Notes under the pieces: generated by a model
What the model saw: only the letters and a program-made list of their open reading frames with translations
What the model was told of the DNA's origin: nothing
The model's database searches: none
Made by a program: the position numbers and the translations under genes
Assembly: GCA_026393855.1 (NCBI GenBank)
Contig: JAPKZJ010000014.1
Location: 1 to 47,137 of the forward strand
Origin: Candidatus Aminicenantes bacterium
Lineage (GTDB): Bacteria; Acidobacteriota; Aminicenantia; Aminicenantales; UBA4085
Direction of reading: 5' to 3'
Length of the DNA: 47,137 nucleotides
In this document: piece by piece, positions 1 through 6,784 of the stretch
Numbering within the stretch: the first letter of the stretch is position 1
Layout of the letters: every line of letters starts with the position of its first letter

Positions 1-1
1 G

Positions 2-322
2 TTCCCGGCTGACGCCGTCATTGTCGACGGCTACGACTTCACCAAGCCGGCGACAGAGGACCTGGACAAGTTCAAGGTCTTCGCGCAGAAGCTGGGTTTG
101 GAAGTCTGGTTCAGCGCCTCGCTCAAGGAAAACGGCGTCCCCATGTACGGCGAGGAAGGCATGCCCGGCCTGCTCAAGGACGCCGCCGGCTCGATCGACG
201 TCCTGATCACCCTGCACGCCGTGGGCGACCACGTCGAGCTGCGGGTGGTTAAAGACGGCGATCACCCCGCGCCGGGGGTGCTGAAGCTGAAGCTGGATCC
301 CAAGACGCTATTGATCATGTAG
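2..322 (+). CDS. C-terminal fragment of an unidentified protein (cut by window edge)
   Basis: An open frame enters from the left edge and ends with TAG at 320-322, giving the last 106 residues of a longer protein. The visible part contains VDGYDFTKPATEDLDKF, then a segment ending in VDVLITLHAVGDHVELR and a short basic tail. There is no signal peptide or membrane segment in the visible part, so it looks cytoplasmic. I do not recognise the family. The frame is coding-like (GC-rich third positions, charged and hydrophobic residues alternating as in a folded domain). An AGGAGG-like run at 321-328 directly follows the stop. Confidence 0.6.
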   Translation, partial: FPADAVIVDGYDFTKPATEDLDKFKVFAQKLGLEVWFSASLKENGVPMYGEEGMPGLLKDAAGSIDVLITLHAVGDHVELRVVKDGDHPAPGVLKLKLDPKTLLIM

Positions 323-324
323 GA

Positions 325-465
325 GGGGGCTCGGAGTATGCGGAGCCAAACACGCTCACGCCCCCAGCGAGGGCGTTCGCTCCGCCGACTCAGTCGCTCC
401 TCCCGCCAAACGGCGGGAGACCGTGCCCGCTCCTTCGTCGATGGGTTTGGCTCCCCATACCCCTC
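325..465. repeat. Inverted-repeat spacer upstream of the binding-protein gene
   Basis: The arms GTATGCGGAGCCAAAC (336-351) and GTTTGGCTCCCCATAC (445-460) are complementary at 15 of 16 positions. Between them is a smaller hairpin, CCCGCC-AAAC-GGCGGG, near 403-418. The whole unit can fold into a long stem with internal structure. It looks like a dispersed palindromic intergenic element rather than coding DNA, although one frame stays open through it. Confidence 0.5.
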
Positions 466-613
466 GCCCCTATCGACAAAATTCGTTCTTTATAAGCGGC
501 TATTTCCCTGGTCGCTGTATTCCTCAACGCCTTTACTCCAGGGACCAACCCCGTCTCCGATTCAGTCCTCTTCCCAGCCATCGAAACGCCCGCCGGCCGT
601 TCATTCTCGGTCC

Positions 614-1531
614 ATTCGAGTAGCCTCACGTTCGTTGTTGTTCTTCGCGCTTATCCTCGCAGCGACGGCGGTAGCGCAAGCCCAAGCCATCAAGGTTACC
701 GACGATATCGGCACCGTCTTCACATTCCCGGCGCCGCCGAGCCGTATCATCTCGCTGGCCCCCAACATCACCGAAGTCCTGTTCGCCCTCGGCCTGGGCG
801 ATCGCATCATCGCGGTCACCCGCTACTGCGACTACCCCGAGGCGGCCCAGGCCAAAGGCCATATCGGCGGCATGCTCGACCCCGACATTGAGCGGATCAA
901 GGCTCTTTCGCCGGATTTAATCGTCGCCTTCCGCGGCAATCCCCTGAACGCGCTGGCCAAGCTGCGCGAGCTGGGCCTGCCCGTCTTTACCCTGGACATC
1001 CACGGCGGGATCGACGCCGTGCCGGGGATGGTGGCCAAGATCGGTGCCGTCACAGGGCGCACGGCCCAAGCGGACGCCATCCGGGACGGCTTGGCGGCTA
1101 AGGAGCGGGCTGTCGCCACGGCTCTGGCTTCGGTCCGGACGATCCCCCGTGTTTTTCTCAGCCTGCAGGGATCCGGTCTCTGGACATTCGGGCGCGAGAG
1201 CTACTTCAACGACCTCCTGAGCCGGGCTAAAGCCGTCAGTGTCACGGCCGGGCTCGGCAAAGCCTGGCTTGAATATAGCCGGGAGGCCCTCATCAAGGAC
1301 GATCCGGATGCCATTGTCGTCCTGGCCCAGACGGGAGACCAATTCCGGGCTGCCGTCCGCTGGTTCGAAGGCCAGGCCGGATTGAACCGCCTACGCGCCG
1401 TCAGGGAAAAGCGATTTCTCCACCTCGACCAGAACGCCGCCAGTCGCTTCGGCCCGCGGCTTTATGACGCTCTGGCCGCTCTGGCCAGACGGCTCCACCC
1501 CGAGGCCTTTCCCCCGCCCACCCGGCGCTGA
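614..1531 (+). CDS. BtuF-like periplasmic substrate-binding protein (cobalamin/metal-chelate ABC uptake)
   Basis: The mature protein matches the Peripla_BP_2 (BtuF/FepB) family, which delivers cobalamin or ferric chelates to an ABC importer. Seen: PSRIISLAPNITEVLFALG followed by RYCDYPEAAQAKGHIGG, the usual first-lobe signature, and an SPDLIVA strand. A hydrophobic signal peptide ending AQA precedes it. The frame is open from an ATG at 338 with a good Shine-Dalgarno, but the first ~92 residues would be low-complexity sequence running through the inverted repeat. The real start is therefore probably near the signal peptide: ATT 614 gives a charged n-region, TTG 635 or 638 are alternatives. No transporter permease or ATPase genes are adjacent, so the partner is elsewhere. 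Family confident; start and ligand uncertain. Confidence 0.75.
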   Translation: MRVASRSLLFFALILAATAVAQAQAIKVTDDIGTVFTFPAPPSRIISLAPNITEVLFALGLGDRIIAVTRYCDYPEAAQAKGHIGGMLDPDIERIKALSPDLIVAFRGNPLNALAKLRELGLPVFTLDIHGGIDAVPGMVAKIGAVTGRTAQADAIRDGLAAKERAVATALASVRTIPRVFLSLQGSGLWTFGRESYFNDLLSRAKAVSVTAGLGKAWLEYSREALIKDDPDAIVVLAQTGDQFRAAVRWFEGQAGLNRLRAVREKRFLHLDQNAASRFGPRLYDALAALARRLHPEAFPPPTRR

Positions 1532-1575
1532 ACCCGCCGCCCCTCGTTTTCGTACTCACGGATGGGCATGCTACA

Positions 1576-2163
1576 ATGAGCGCACCGATGGTCAACCTCT
1601 TTTACGTCAAGGATTTCCGGCACGAGCACCGGCTGTTCTCGAGCGAACCGCCCGCCGTGCCGGTCAAGCCAACCAAGGCTAGAGCTGCTTGGGATTTAGC
1701 CAAGCGCAAGCTGATGCTCCTGCCCCAGCGCACCATGCGCCAAGAGCAGGCCTTCGACAGAGCCCTGCGGATGACCGAGCCTTCCGTGCGCATCCTGCAC
1801 GGCGCCGCGGACGCCAAGCACCTGAACCTCAAGTTCAAGTTCTTCCTGAACCGCCAGCGGGGCCGGCGCCTGCTGATTCTCATCGGCGAGCTGCTCCTCG
1901 TCCCTATCGCCGGAGTGGCCGCTCTGCTGCCCGGCCCCAACGTCGCTTTCTACGCCCTGGCCCTGCTGATCATCACCCACTGGCAGTCTTTCCGCGGCAT
2001 CCGGCACCTGCTGAAGAAGGAGCTCGTCTACGAGGCTTCGCCGGTCATCGAGGCCTGGGAAGCGGCGGTGGAGGAAAAGCGCGAAGAAGATTATCCCGCT
2101 CTCCTCGAGGCCATCGAGAAGGAGCACGGGCTGGCCGGCTTGCGCAAAGTGCTCTGGAAGTAG
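1576..2163 (+). CDS. Small membrane protein, possibly KHE1-like
   Basis: A 195-residue protein with a basic N-terminal half and one or two membrane segments around residues 97-135 (LLILIGELLLVPIAGVAALL, then FYALALLIITHW). The motif LPGPNVAFY followed by a HWQSFRG stretch resembles the mitochondrial K+/H+ exchange-related family (KHE1), but this is recalled similarity and weak. The C-terminal 50 residues are acidic and helical. The first ATG (1576) overlaps a TACAAT box at 1572-1577, so translation may start at ATG 1588 (MVNLFYVKDF). It is convergent with the LTXXQ gene downstream. Confidence 0.65.
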   Translation: MSAPMVNLFYVKDFRHEHRLFSSEPPAVPVKPTKARAAWDLAKRKLMLLPQRTMRQEQAFDRALRMTEPSVRILHGAADAKHLNLKFKFFLNRQRGRRLLILIGELLLVPIAGVAALLPGPNVAFYALALLIITHWQSFRGIRHLLKKELVYEASPVIEAWEAAVEEKREEDYPALLEAIEKEHGLAGLRKVLWK

Positions 2164-2176
2164 CCCGGACGACAAA

Positions 2177-2206
2177 GGCGGGAGAATCGCCGAGGATCCT
2201 CCCGCC
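2177..2206. terminator. Stem-loop between convergent genes
   Basis: GGCGGGAG (2177-2184) pairs perfectly with CTCCCGCC (2199-2206) across a 14-nt loop, between two convergent genes. There is no clear T-tract on either side, so intrinsic termination is only plausible. Confidence 0.4.
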
Positions 2207-2223
2207 CCTGTCTCGGAAATTCT

Positions 2224-2778
2224 TTACTTTTTGCAGTCCGCTTTGGATCCGCATCCCTCGGCGCTGCATTCCTTGCTCTTTTCCCCGCCCTTCTCCGCCT
2301 TGGCCTTCATGTGGCCGCCGCATTGGCCGCCGCAGCCGCCCTGATGGCCCATTTTGGCTCCGTGGCCCTTGCCCGAGGCGCAGCTCATGCCGCCGCATTT
2401 CTGTTCCTGGGCTTTCTTCTGCTCGTCCGTAAGCAGCCCACCGACCGCGATCTTGTGGGCCAGGCAGCTTTTCTGGATGTCCGCCCCCGCTTTGGCGATC
2501 TCGTCGATCTTGGCGTCGAGCTTCTTCTGGTCGGCCTTTTCGAGCATCAGTTGACGAAGCTCGATCTGCCGGGTCTTGAGGGCCGCCTGCAGCTGAATCT
2601 GGGCTTTCTCGTGTTCGACTTTCAGCTTCGCGATCTTGGCCGTTTGGTCGGGCGTCAAGTTGGGCAGGGCGCACCCTTTTTCGCAGGCCCCTTGTTTGGC
2701 CGTCTGAGCCAGCAAGGGGATCGTCAGGACGAGTGCCAGTCCCGCGATCAGTGCCACCGTCAATCTTGTCCGTTTCAT
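2224..2778 (-). CDS. Exported LTXXQ/Spy-like periplasmic protein with Cys/His-rich tail
   Basis: A 184-residue protein with a signal peptide ending near LLAQ, then a helical domain of the Spy/CpxP/ZraP type: LTPDQTAKIAKL at ~41-52 and a second LTDEQKKAQEQK near residues 115-126. The helices between carry many Lys/Gln/Glu. The last ~60 residues are rich in Cys, His, Gly and Lys (GGMSC, GHGAKMGHQGGCGGQCGGH), a probable metal-binding tail not typical of Spy. It is the last gene of the sigma/anti-sigma operon, 23 bp after its neighbour. Family members are periplasmic chaperones or metal sensors; a role in metal or envelope stress is inferred. Confidence 0.75.
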   Translation of the reverse strand: MKRTRLTVALIAGLALVLTIPLLAQTAKQGACEKGCALPNLTPDQTAKIAKLKVEHEKAQIQLQAALKTRQIELRQLMLEKADQKKLDAKIDEIAKAGADIQKSCLAHKIAVGGLLTDEQKKAQEQKCGGMSCASGKGHGAKMGHQGGCGGQCGGHMKAKAEKGGEKSKECSAEGCGSKADCKK

Positions 2779-2801
2779 ATCACATTCCTCCTAGAAAGAG
2801 T

Positions 2802-3314
2802 TTATCGACCGGTTTCCTTGGGACAATCCGCTTGGCCGGCTGACGCGCCGCTGCGCTTCGCCTCGCCCGCGCGAGGGCAGAGATGATCTTCGAAGAGCCG
2901 GAAGAACGTCGCTTTCTGCTCGTCCGTCAGGATTTCCTTCTCTTTGAGAATATTCACGATCGCTTTCTTCTGGATCTCCGCCTGGAGTCGGCTGATGTCG
3001 TCGATGAGCTTATCGAGCGCCGCCCGGTCAGGCGGCTCCTTTTTCAGCTCTTCGACCATCGCCGATCGCTTTTCCTGCAGCCGCGCCCGGATGTCGCCGA
3101 TCTCGGAATTAAAAGCCAGCCGGAAATCCTTAACGCATTTCTCCTGCTTTCCGCTCAAGCAGAGCTGCCGCGTGAGGTCGTCCGCCAGAACGGGATTCGC
3201 TTGCGCCGGTGCGACGGTCTCCCGAACCCAGCGGTTGTAGGCAAAGGTCAGCAAAGCCGTGACGTTGATGACAACGAGCAGGAGGAGAGCCAGCTTGCCG
3301 AATTTCTTTTTCAT
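2802..3314 (-). CDS. Membrane-anchored periplasmic heavy-metal-sensor-like protein
   Basis: 170 residues with one N-terminal membrane anchor (LALLLLVVINVTALLTFAY, ~7-25). The periplasmic part is a helical hairpin like the CnrX/ZraP heavy-metal resistance family: LQEKRSAMVEELKKEPPD, a second long helix, then ILTDEQKATFFRLFEDH, the LTxxQ-like motif. Two Cys (CLSGKQEKC) lie before the first helix. It overlaps the end of the anti-sigma gene by 4 bp (ATGA), so it is translationally coupled to it. In CnrX-type systems such a protein feeds metal status to the anti-sigma factor; the gene order here fits that model, but the ligand is unknown. Confidence 0.75.
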   Translation of the reverse strand: MKKKFGKLALLLLVVINVTALLTFAYNRWVRETVAPAQANPVLADDLTRQLCLSGKQEKCVKDFRLAFNSEIGDIRARLQEKRSAMVEELKKEPPDRAALDKLIDDISRLQAEIQKKAIVNILKEKEILTDEQKATFFRLFEDHLCPRAGEAKRSGASAGQADCPKETGR

Positions 3315-3808
3315 TTGGGGTCTTCTTTCGTCGACTTCTGTAAGTTGACATAAAAGCCGGCAACCGAACCGGAAGGGATGCTTTGGAAGCTATCGAAGAG
3401 CCCCTCGGCATAAGAGGCTTCGGGAGGCGGGCTTGTATTGTTCCCCCGCCCCATCTCATGGCCGGCGAATATCCCCGCCAGGAAGATCGCCGCGACGGCC
3501 GCCGGCCTGAGGACTCGCCGGGCAATCGCGAACACGCCGGGCCGACCCAGCCGGGATACCTCTCCGGCCTCGATCCTCTCGATAAGCCCGGGCAGGAACG
3601 CCGGGGAAGGCCAAGCCTCCGGGGGGCAGACCGGGTCCTTCCAAGCTTCCGAAAACCGTCGGACGATCGAAGCGCACTCCGGGCAGGCATCCAGATGATC
3701 TTTTATCCGGGAGAACGCCGCCCCGGGTGCTTCGCCTCCGACGACGGAGATCAGATGGCTTCGGATGAAGGCGCAAGCGCCGTTCCGGATCGGCTTTTCT
3801 TTTTTCAT
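3311..3808 (-). CDS. Zinc-finger anti-sigma factor
   Basis: Directly follows the ECF sigma gene. The N-terminal cytoplasmic part holds a zinc-finger anti-sigma motif, HLDACPEC (H-x3-C-x2-C). A single membrane segment follows (VAAIFLAGIFAGHEMG), then a short periplasmic tail. It should sequester the sigma factor at the membrane until a periplasmic signal releases it. Start: ATG at 3808 has an AGAGG Shine-Dalgarno 7 nt upstream; ATG 3814 and GTG 3826 are in-frame alternatives with poorer spacing. The stop overlaps the start of the next gene by 4 bp. Confidence 0.8.
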   Translation of the reverse strand: MKKEKPIRNGACAFIRSHLISVVGGEAPGAAFSRIKDHLDACPECASIVRRFSEAWKDPVCPPEAWPSPAFLPGLIERIEAGEVSRLGRPGVFAIARRVLRPAAVAAIFLAGIFAGHEMGRGNNTSPPPEASYAEGLFDSFQSIPSGSVAGFYVNLQKSTKEDPK

Positions 3809-3818
3809 CTTCATACCT

Positions 3819-3846
3819 CTAGACACGGAATATGGTCAAAACTAGC
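3819..3846 (-). promoter_or_regulatory. Putative ECF-type promoter before the anti-sigma gene
   Basis: On the minus strand the site reads GCTAGTTTTG-N8-CCGTGTCTAG and overlaps the sigma-factor stop codon. It shares 19 of 28 positions, with identical spacing, with the site upstream of the sigma gene at 4560-4587. AGTT and TCTA(A/G), 16 nt apart, sit where ECF -35 and -10 elements would be. Confidence 0.45.
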
Positions 3847-4477
3847 GGCCCGGGCGGAGTTCCGGAAACATGGGAGCGAGCTTTTTTTGGAGATTGCGCT
3901 TGGCCCGGTGAAGGCAGGACTCCACGGAGGCCAGGGAAACCCCCATGATGTCGGCGATCTCCTGATAGGAGCGGCCGTCGAACTTGTGAAGGATGAGCAT
4001 GGTCTTTTGTTTCTCGGGCAGAGAGGCAATCGCCTTCCGGATAAGTCCTCGCGCCTCGCCGGCCGACCAGGCGGATGCGGGATCATCGGCCACGGGCGCC
4101 AGGAAGCCCGGCCCGTTCACATCCCCGTCCTTGAGCCCCCGACTGAACGCGCCCAAGGGCCCGGTTTTCTTGTTGTCGCGGTTGAAGTTACGGCAGCGGT
4201 TGACGGCGATTCGATAGAGCCAGGTGGAGACGCGACAGTCGCCCCGGAATGTCCCGGCCGACTTAAACAGCTGAAAGAAAACGTCCTGAGCGACGTCTTC
4301 GGCGTTCTGAGGGTGGCTCAGCAAGCGGGAGCAAAGGCCGAGGACTTGGCTCTGAAAGCGGTTGACGAGAATTTTGAACGCTTCGAGATCCTTGGCGGCG
4401 GTCCGCCGCAGCAGTCCCTCGGCGTCCATCGATTCCAAGGCTTGGATTTGGCACTCCTCTGGATGAACCCTGTTCAA
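3842..4477 (-). CDS. RNA polymerase ECF sigma factor (sigma-70 family)
   Basis: 211 residues with the usual two ECF domains: region 2 at ~35-100 (NAEDVAQDVFFQLFKSAGTF, then STWLYRIAVNRCRNF) and region 4 at ~145-200 (LPEKQKTMLILHKFDG, then the helix-turn-helix YQEIADIMGVSLASVESCL). A variable linker of ~40 residues joins them. It heads an operon with an anti-sigma factor and two periplasmic LTXXQ/CnrX-like proteins, so it probably answers metal or envelope stress. A putative self-recognised promoter lies at 4560-4587. Confidence 0.9.
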   Translation of the reverse strand: MNRVHPEECQIQALESMDAEGLLRRTAAKDLEAFKILVNRFQSQVLGLCSRLLSHPQNAEDVAQDVFFQLFKSAGTFRGDCRVSTWLYRIAVNRCRNFNRDNKKTGPLGAFSRGLKDGDVNGPGFLAPVADDPASAWSAGEARGLIRKAIASLPEKQKTMLILHKFDGRSYQEIADIMGVSLASVESCLHRAKRNLQKKLAPMFPELRPGR

Positions 4478-4559
4478 ACTGAGCGGCGCTTATAACCCAG
4501 ATTAGAAAATCCGGGTCTGGCGCCGCGAAGATATCAGGCGACAAAACACCGCCTCACTA

Positions 4560-4587
4560 TTAGACACGGCGACCGCCCAAAACTTGC
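4560..4587 (-). promoter_or_regulatory. Putative autoregulated ECF promoter of the sigma operon
   Basis: On the minus strand, GCAAGTTTTG-N8-CCGTGTCTAA. The TCTAA element resembles an ECF -10 and AAGTT a -35, 16 nt apart. The same bipartite motif occurs at 3819-3846 before the anti-sigma gene. A predicted start is ~70 nt before the sigma ATG. Confidence 0.5.
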
Positions 4588-4655
4588 GCGACAAATCCGC
4601 CCCCCCCGGATCGGAGCCCGTTTCACATTAAGACTTGTCGTTCTCACGAATCCGT

Positions 4656-4925
4656 TTAGGCGTCTTCGCGAAGCCTGCGTATGACTTCCGATATGACCTC
4701 AAGATCGGGGAACGAAATCGCCTTCTCGGGACAGCGGTTCTCGCAGTTGTTGCAGCCGACCACGCAGGCATAGGGGTTCCGGACAATGACGACGGGAGAA
4801 TCGACGCCTTTTTCGTAAACGCCGTGCGGGCAGAAGTCCGCGCATATGTCGCAACCCGTGCATTTGTCGGCGTCAACGGCGGGAAACCAGGGGATTTTTT
4901 CGCGGGGAACGTTTTTCGTTTTCAT
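4656..4925 (-). CDS. Two-cluster [4Fe-4S] ferredoxin
   Basis: 89 residues. First cluster motif CTGCDICADFCP, second CVVGCNNCENRCP, so two [4Fe-4S] clusters for low-potential electron transfer. The N-terminal PREKIPWFPAVDAD closely matches the ferredoxin at 17454-18083 (PRKDIPWFPTVDAD), which ends the divergent operon. It is the last gene of the minus operon starting at 9063, 14 bp after the arsenate reductase gene. Electrons for a reductive step in arsenic or sulfur handling is a reasonable inference. Confidence 0.85.
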   Translation of the reverse strand: MKTKNVPREKIPWFPAVDADKCTGCDICADFCPHGVYEKGVDSPVVIVRNPYACVVGCNNCENRCPEKAISFPDLEVISEVIRRLREDA

Positions 4926-4939
4926 GATTATTTTCCCGG

Positions 4940-5377
4940 TTATGAATTCGGAGCCTCAATGTCCGCCCCAAGCAGATATCCTTCCACGGTTTGACGAATT
5001 TCATCGCGGACGCGGCGGAAGACATCCAGAATCTCTTCGGGCGTCCCGGCCGCCCGGGCCGGGTCGGGGAATCCGAGATGCTCCCGGCGGACGCCGCCGA
5101 AAAACAGCGGGCAAGTCTCGTTGGCTCCGTCGCAGAGGGTGATGACAAAGTCGAAAGCCTGATCGGCAAACTCGTCGATCGATTTGCTCCGGGCCCGCGA
5201 GTGATTGATGCCCAGCTCGGCCAGGACGGCGAGCGCCTCCGGACGGGGCGCTGTGGGGGCCGTTCCGGCGGAGAAGACCTCGAATCGATCCCCCAGGTCG
5301 TGATTAACGAGGGCTTCGGCCAACTGCGACCGGGCGCTGTTGGCGGTGCAAACGAAAAGGACTCTTTTTCGGTTCAT
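4940..5377 (-). CDS. arsC: Arsenate reductase, LMW-phosphatase type (thioredoxin-linked)
   Basis: 145 residues of the low-molecular-weight tyrosine phosphatase fold. The nucleophile loop VCTANSARSQLAEAL near residue 10 matches the CxxNSxRS arsenate reductase signature. A redox Cys pair lies in LCDGANETCPLFFGG (~82 and ~89), as in Staphylococcus-type ArsC that uses thioredoxin for turnover. It reduces arsenate to arsenite, which the ACR3 exporter at 11012 would remove. It overlaps the upstream permease by 4 bp, indicating coupled translation. Confidence 0.88.
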   Translation of the reverse strand: MNRKRVLFVCTANSARSQLAEALVNHDLGDRFEVFSAGTAPTAPRPEALAVLAELGINHSRARSKSIDEFADQAFDFVITLCDGANETCPLFFGGVRREHLGFPDPARAAGTPEEILDVFRRVRDEIRQTVEGYLLGADIEAPNS

Positions 5378-5988
5378 TGCTTTTCCTCGCGTTCCCGAGT
5401 CTGATTGATAAGCCGCGCTTTTTCAAGCCCTCGAGGGGCGCTTCCTGCCTGGAGATCCGGCGGCGCCCATCCCGGAACGAGGCGATCCATGAGGATGCCG
5501 ACGAGGATGAACGCAGGCAGCGAAATCAGGACGCGCGCCAAGGAGAAGGGCCAGCCCAGGAATCCCACCTCGAATGTCAGCAACGGGATTTTCAGGGTCG
5601 AGAACGCCCCCAAGTAGATGAAGACGTTTCGGGTCGAACATCCTTTGCGGGCCAGACCGACAGCGACGGGAAACGCGCCGTATAGCGGGCCGGCTTGCAG
5701 CGCGGCCAAGACGACCAGCCAAGGAACGGCCTTCCAGCCGGCCTCCCGGCCGAGAAAACGTTCGATGGAGGCGCGAGGCACCCAGACTTCAAAAAGCCCG
5801 ACCAGAATGAACATGGCCGGGAGGATGCCGGCTATTTCGGCAAGAAAGCCCAGGCTGGAGCGCCCGACCCGTTCGCCGAAGGAAAAGTCCGGCCGGAGCC
5901 GCGATGCGATCCACAGGAGAGCCACCGTGCCGGCGGCCGCCCAAGGCAGTATCGCCTTTATTCTTCGGCCGATCTTTCGCGCCGTCAT
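5374..5988 (-). CDS. Half-size permease, second member of a pair
   Basis: 204 residues with five or six membrane segments (ILPWAAAGTVALLWIA at the N-terminus; FLAEIAGILPAMFILVGLFE; WLVVLAALQAGPLYGAFPVA; LARVLISLPAFILVGILMD). It looks like one half of a DUF318/YraQ-type permease. The start ATG (5988) overlaps the TGA of the preceding half-permease by 4 bp; a longer upstream frame exists but runs over that gene. The two probably form a heteromeric transporter. The substrate is unknown; arsenic operons often carry such permeases. The C-terminal 35 residues are charged and cytoplasmic. Confidence 0.75.
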   Translation of the reverse strand: MTARKIGRRIKAILPWAAAGTVALLWIASRLRPDFSFGERVGRSSLGFLAEIAGILPAMFILVGLFEVWVPRASIERFLGREAGWKAVPWLVVLAALQAGPLYGAFPVAVGLARKGCSTRNVFIYLGAFSTLKIPLLTFEVGFLGWPFSLARVLISLPAFILVGILMDRLVPGWAPPDLQAGSAPRGLEKARLINQTREREEKQ

Positions 5989-6455
5989 TTCAGCACCACG
6001 GCCATACCCAGGGCCACGGCCGCCGCGGCCATGAAGGACAGGAGATTGCGCCAGAGCGCGGCCTTCCGGCCGAAGAACCGGACCTCCATGGGAAGCGTGA
6101 CGACGCCCACCATGAGAAGGCTGGTGACGAATGCGGCCAAGACGGCCGTGGAAACGCCGTGCATCCGAAGGATTCCGGCCATGGGGAAGGCGATAAATCC
6201 GGGGATAAGCGCGATCGACCCGACCACCAATCCGGCGAGGAATGGAAGCGGCCCCTGTCCTCCGAAAAGGGATTCGAGAGCCCCCGGATTTAAGGCCGAC
6301 AGGATCAATCCCACGGCGGCGACCATGGTGACGAGCGTCGGAACAAGCTTGATCAGCATCCGAACGCCGAAACGGATGCCCGCCCAAGTCCGGCGGCGGT
6401 CGATCGCCAGCGACAGCAGGAGCGCTCCCGCGGTGAACAAGAGCAATCCCTTCAT
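5985..6455 (-). CDS. Half-size permease, first member of a pair
   Basis: 156 residues with four or five membrane segments: LLLFTAGALLLSLAIDRR at the start, LVPTLVTMVAAVGLILSAL, a glycine-rich loop LFGGQGPLPFLAGLVVGSIA, and a final LLSFMAAAAVALGMAVVL. It overlaps the cupin gene upstream and the second half-permease downstream, each by 4 bp (ATGA). Together the two ORFs have the size and topology of one DUF318-type permease split into two polypeptides. Substrate unknown. Confidence 0.7.
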   Translation of the reverse strand: MKGLLLFTAGALLLSLAIDRRRTWAGIRFGVRMLIKLVPTLVTMVAAVGLILSALNPGALESLFGGQGPLPFLAGLVVGSIALIPGFIAFPMAGILRMHGVSTAVLAAFVTSLLMVGVVTLPMEVRFFGRKAALWRNLLSFMAAAAVALGMAVVLK

Positions 6456-6784
6456 CCCGCCGGCTCCGTCGCATTATTTTCCCGGCAAAGAACGGCCAGC
6501 ACACGGGCCGGGGATTCGGCCGTCATGCTTCGGACGGCTCCGCGGCCTGGTATATAAACGGCGCCGGGGGCTTCGATAGCCGAAGCGCTTTTTTCGTCGG
6601 CGAAAGTTACCCGGCCCGACAGGACGATGAAGACGACATCCTCCTGCATTCGGCAGGGAGGAATCGAACCACCCGCGGCCAGATCGATGCGACGAACTTT
6701 GGTCCGGCCCTCATCCAGGAGGATTTCGACTCCCGGACCGGCGGGGCCGGGCGCGAATGGGGCATCCAGGCGAAGCGTCTTCAC
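6452..6784 (-). CDS. Cupin-fold protein lacking the metal-binding histidines
   Basis: 110 residues starting at GTG 6784, which overlaps the stop of the YedE gene (GTGA). The pattern GGSIPPCRMQEDVVFIVLSG has the cupin motif-1 spacing, but the usual His-x-His is replaced by Pro/Cys/Arg, so a classical metal site is unlikely. A second motif, GAVYIPGRGAVRSMTA, resembles cupin motif 2. No signal peptide. Sandwiched between a sulfur transporter and permeases, it may sense or bind a ligand. A longer open frame upstream lies over the YedE gene and is not coding. Confidence 0.65.
   Translation of the reverse strand: MKTLRLDAPFAPGPAGPGVEILLDEGRTKVRRIDLAAGGSIPPCRMQEDVVFIVLSGRVTFADEKSASAIEAPGAVYIPGRGAVRSMTAESPARVLAVLCRENNATEPAG

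Noticed and set aside
338-613. N-terminal extension of the BtuF-like protein
   Set aside because: It has a good Shine-Dalgarno, but it encodes Arg/Ser/Pro-rich sequence through an inverted repeat and places the signal peptide ~95 residues in.
338-613. Cobalamin riboswitch upstream of the BtuF-like gene
   Set aside because: The conserved B12-box (GCCACTG-type) is not present; only the inverted repeat is seen.
4595-4612. G8 run with flanking ATCCG/CGGAT as a terminator
   Set aside because: The stem is only 5 bp and there is no T-tract in either direction.
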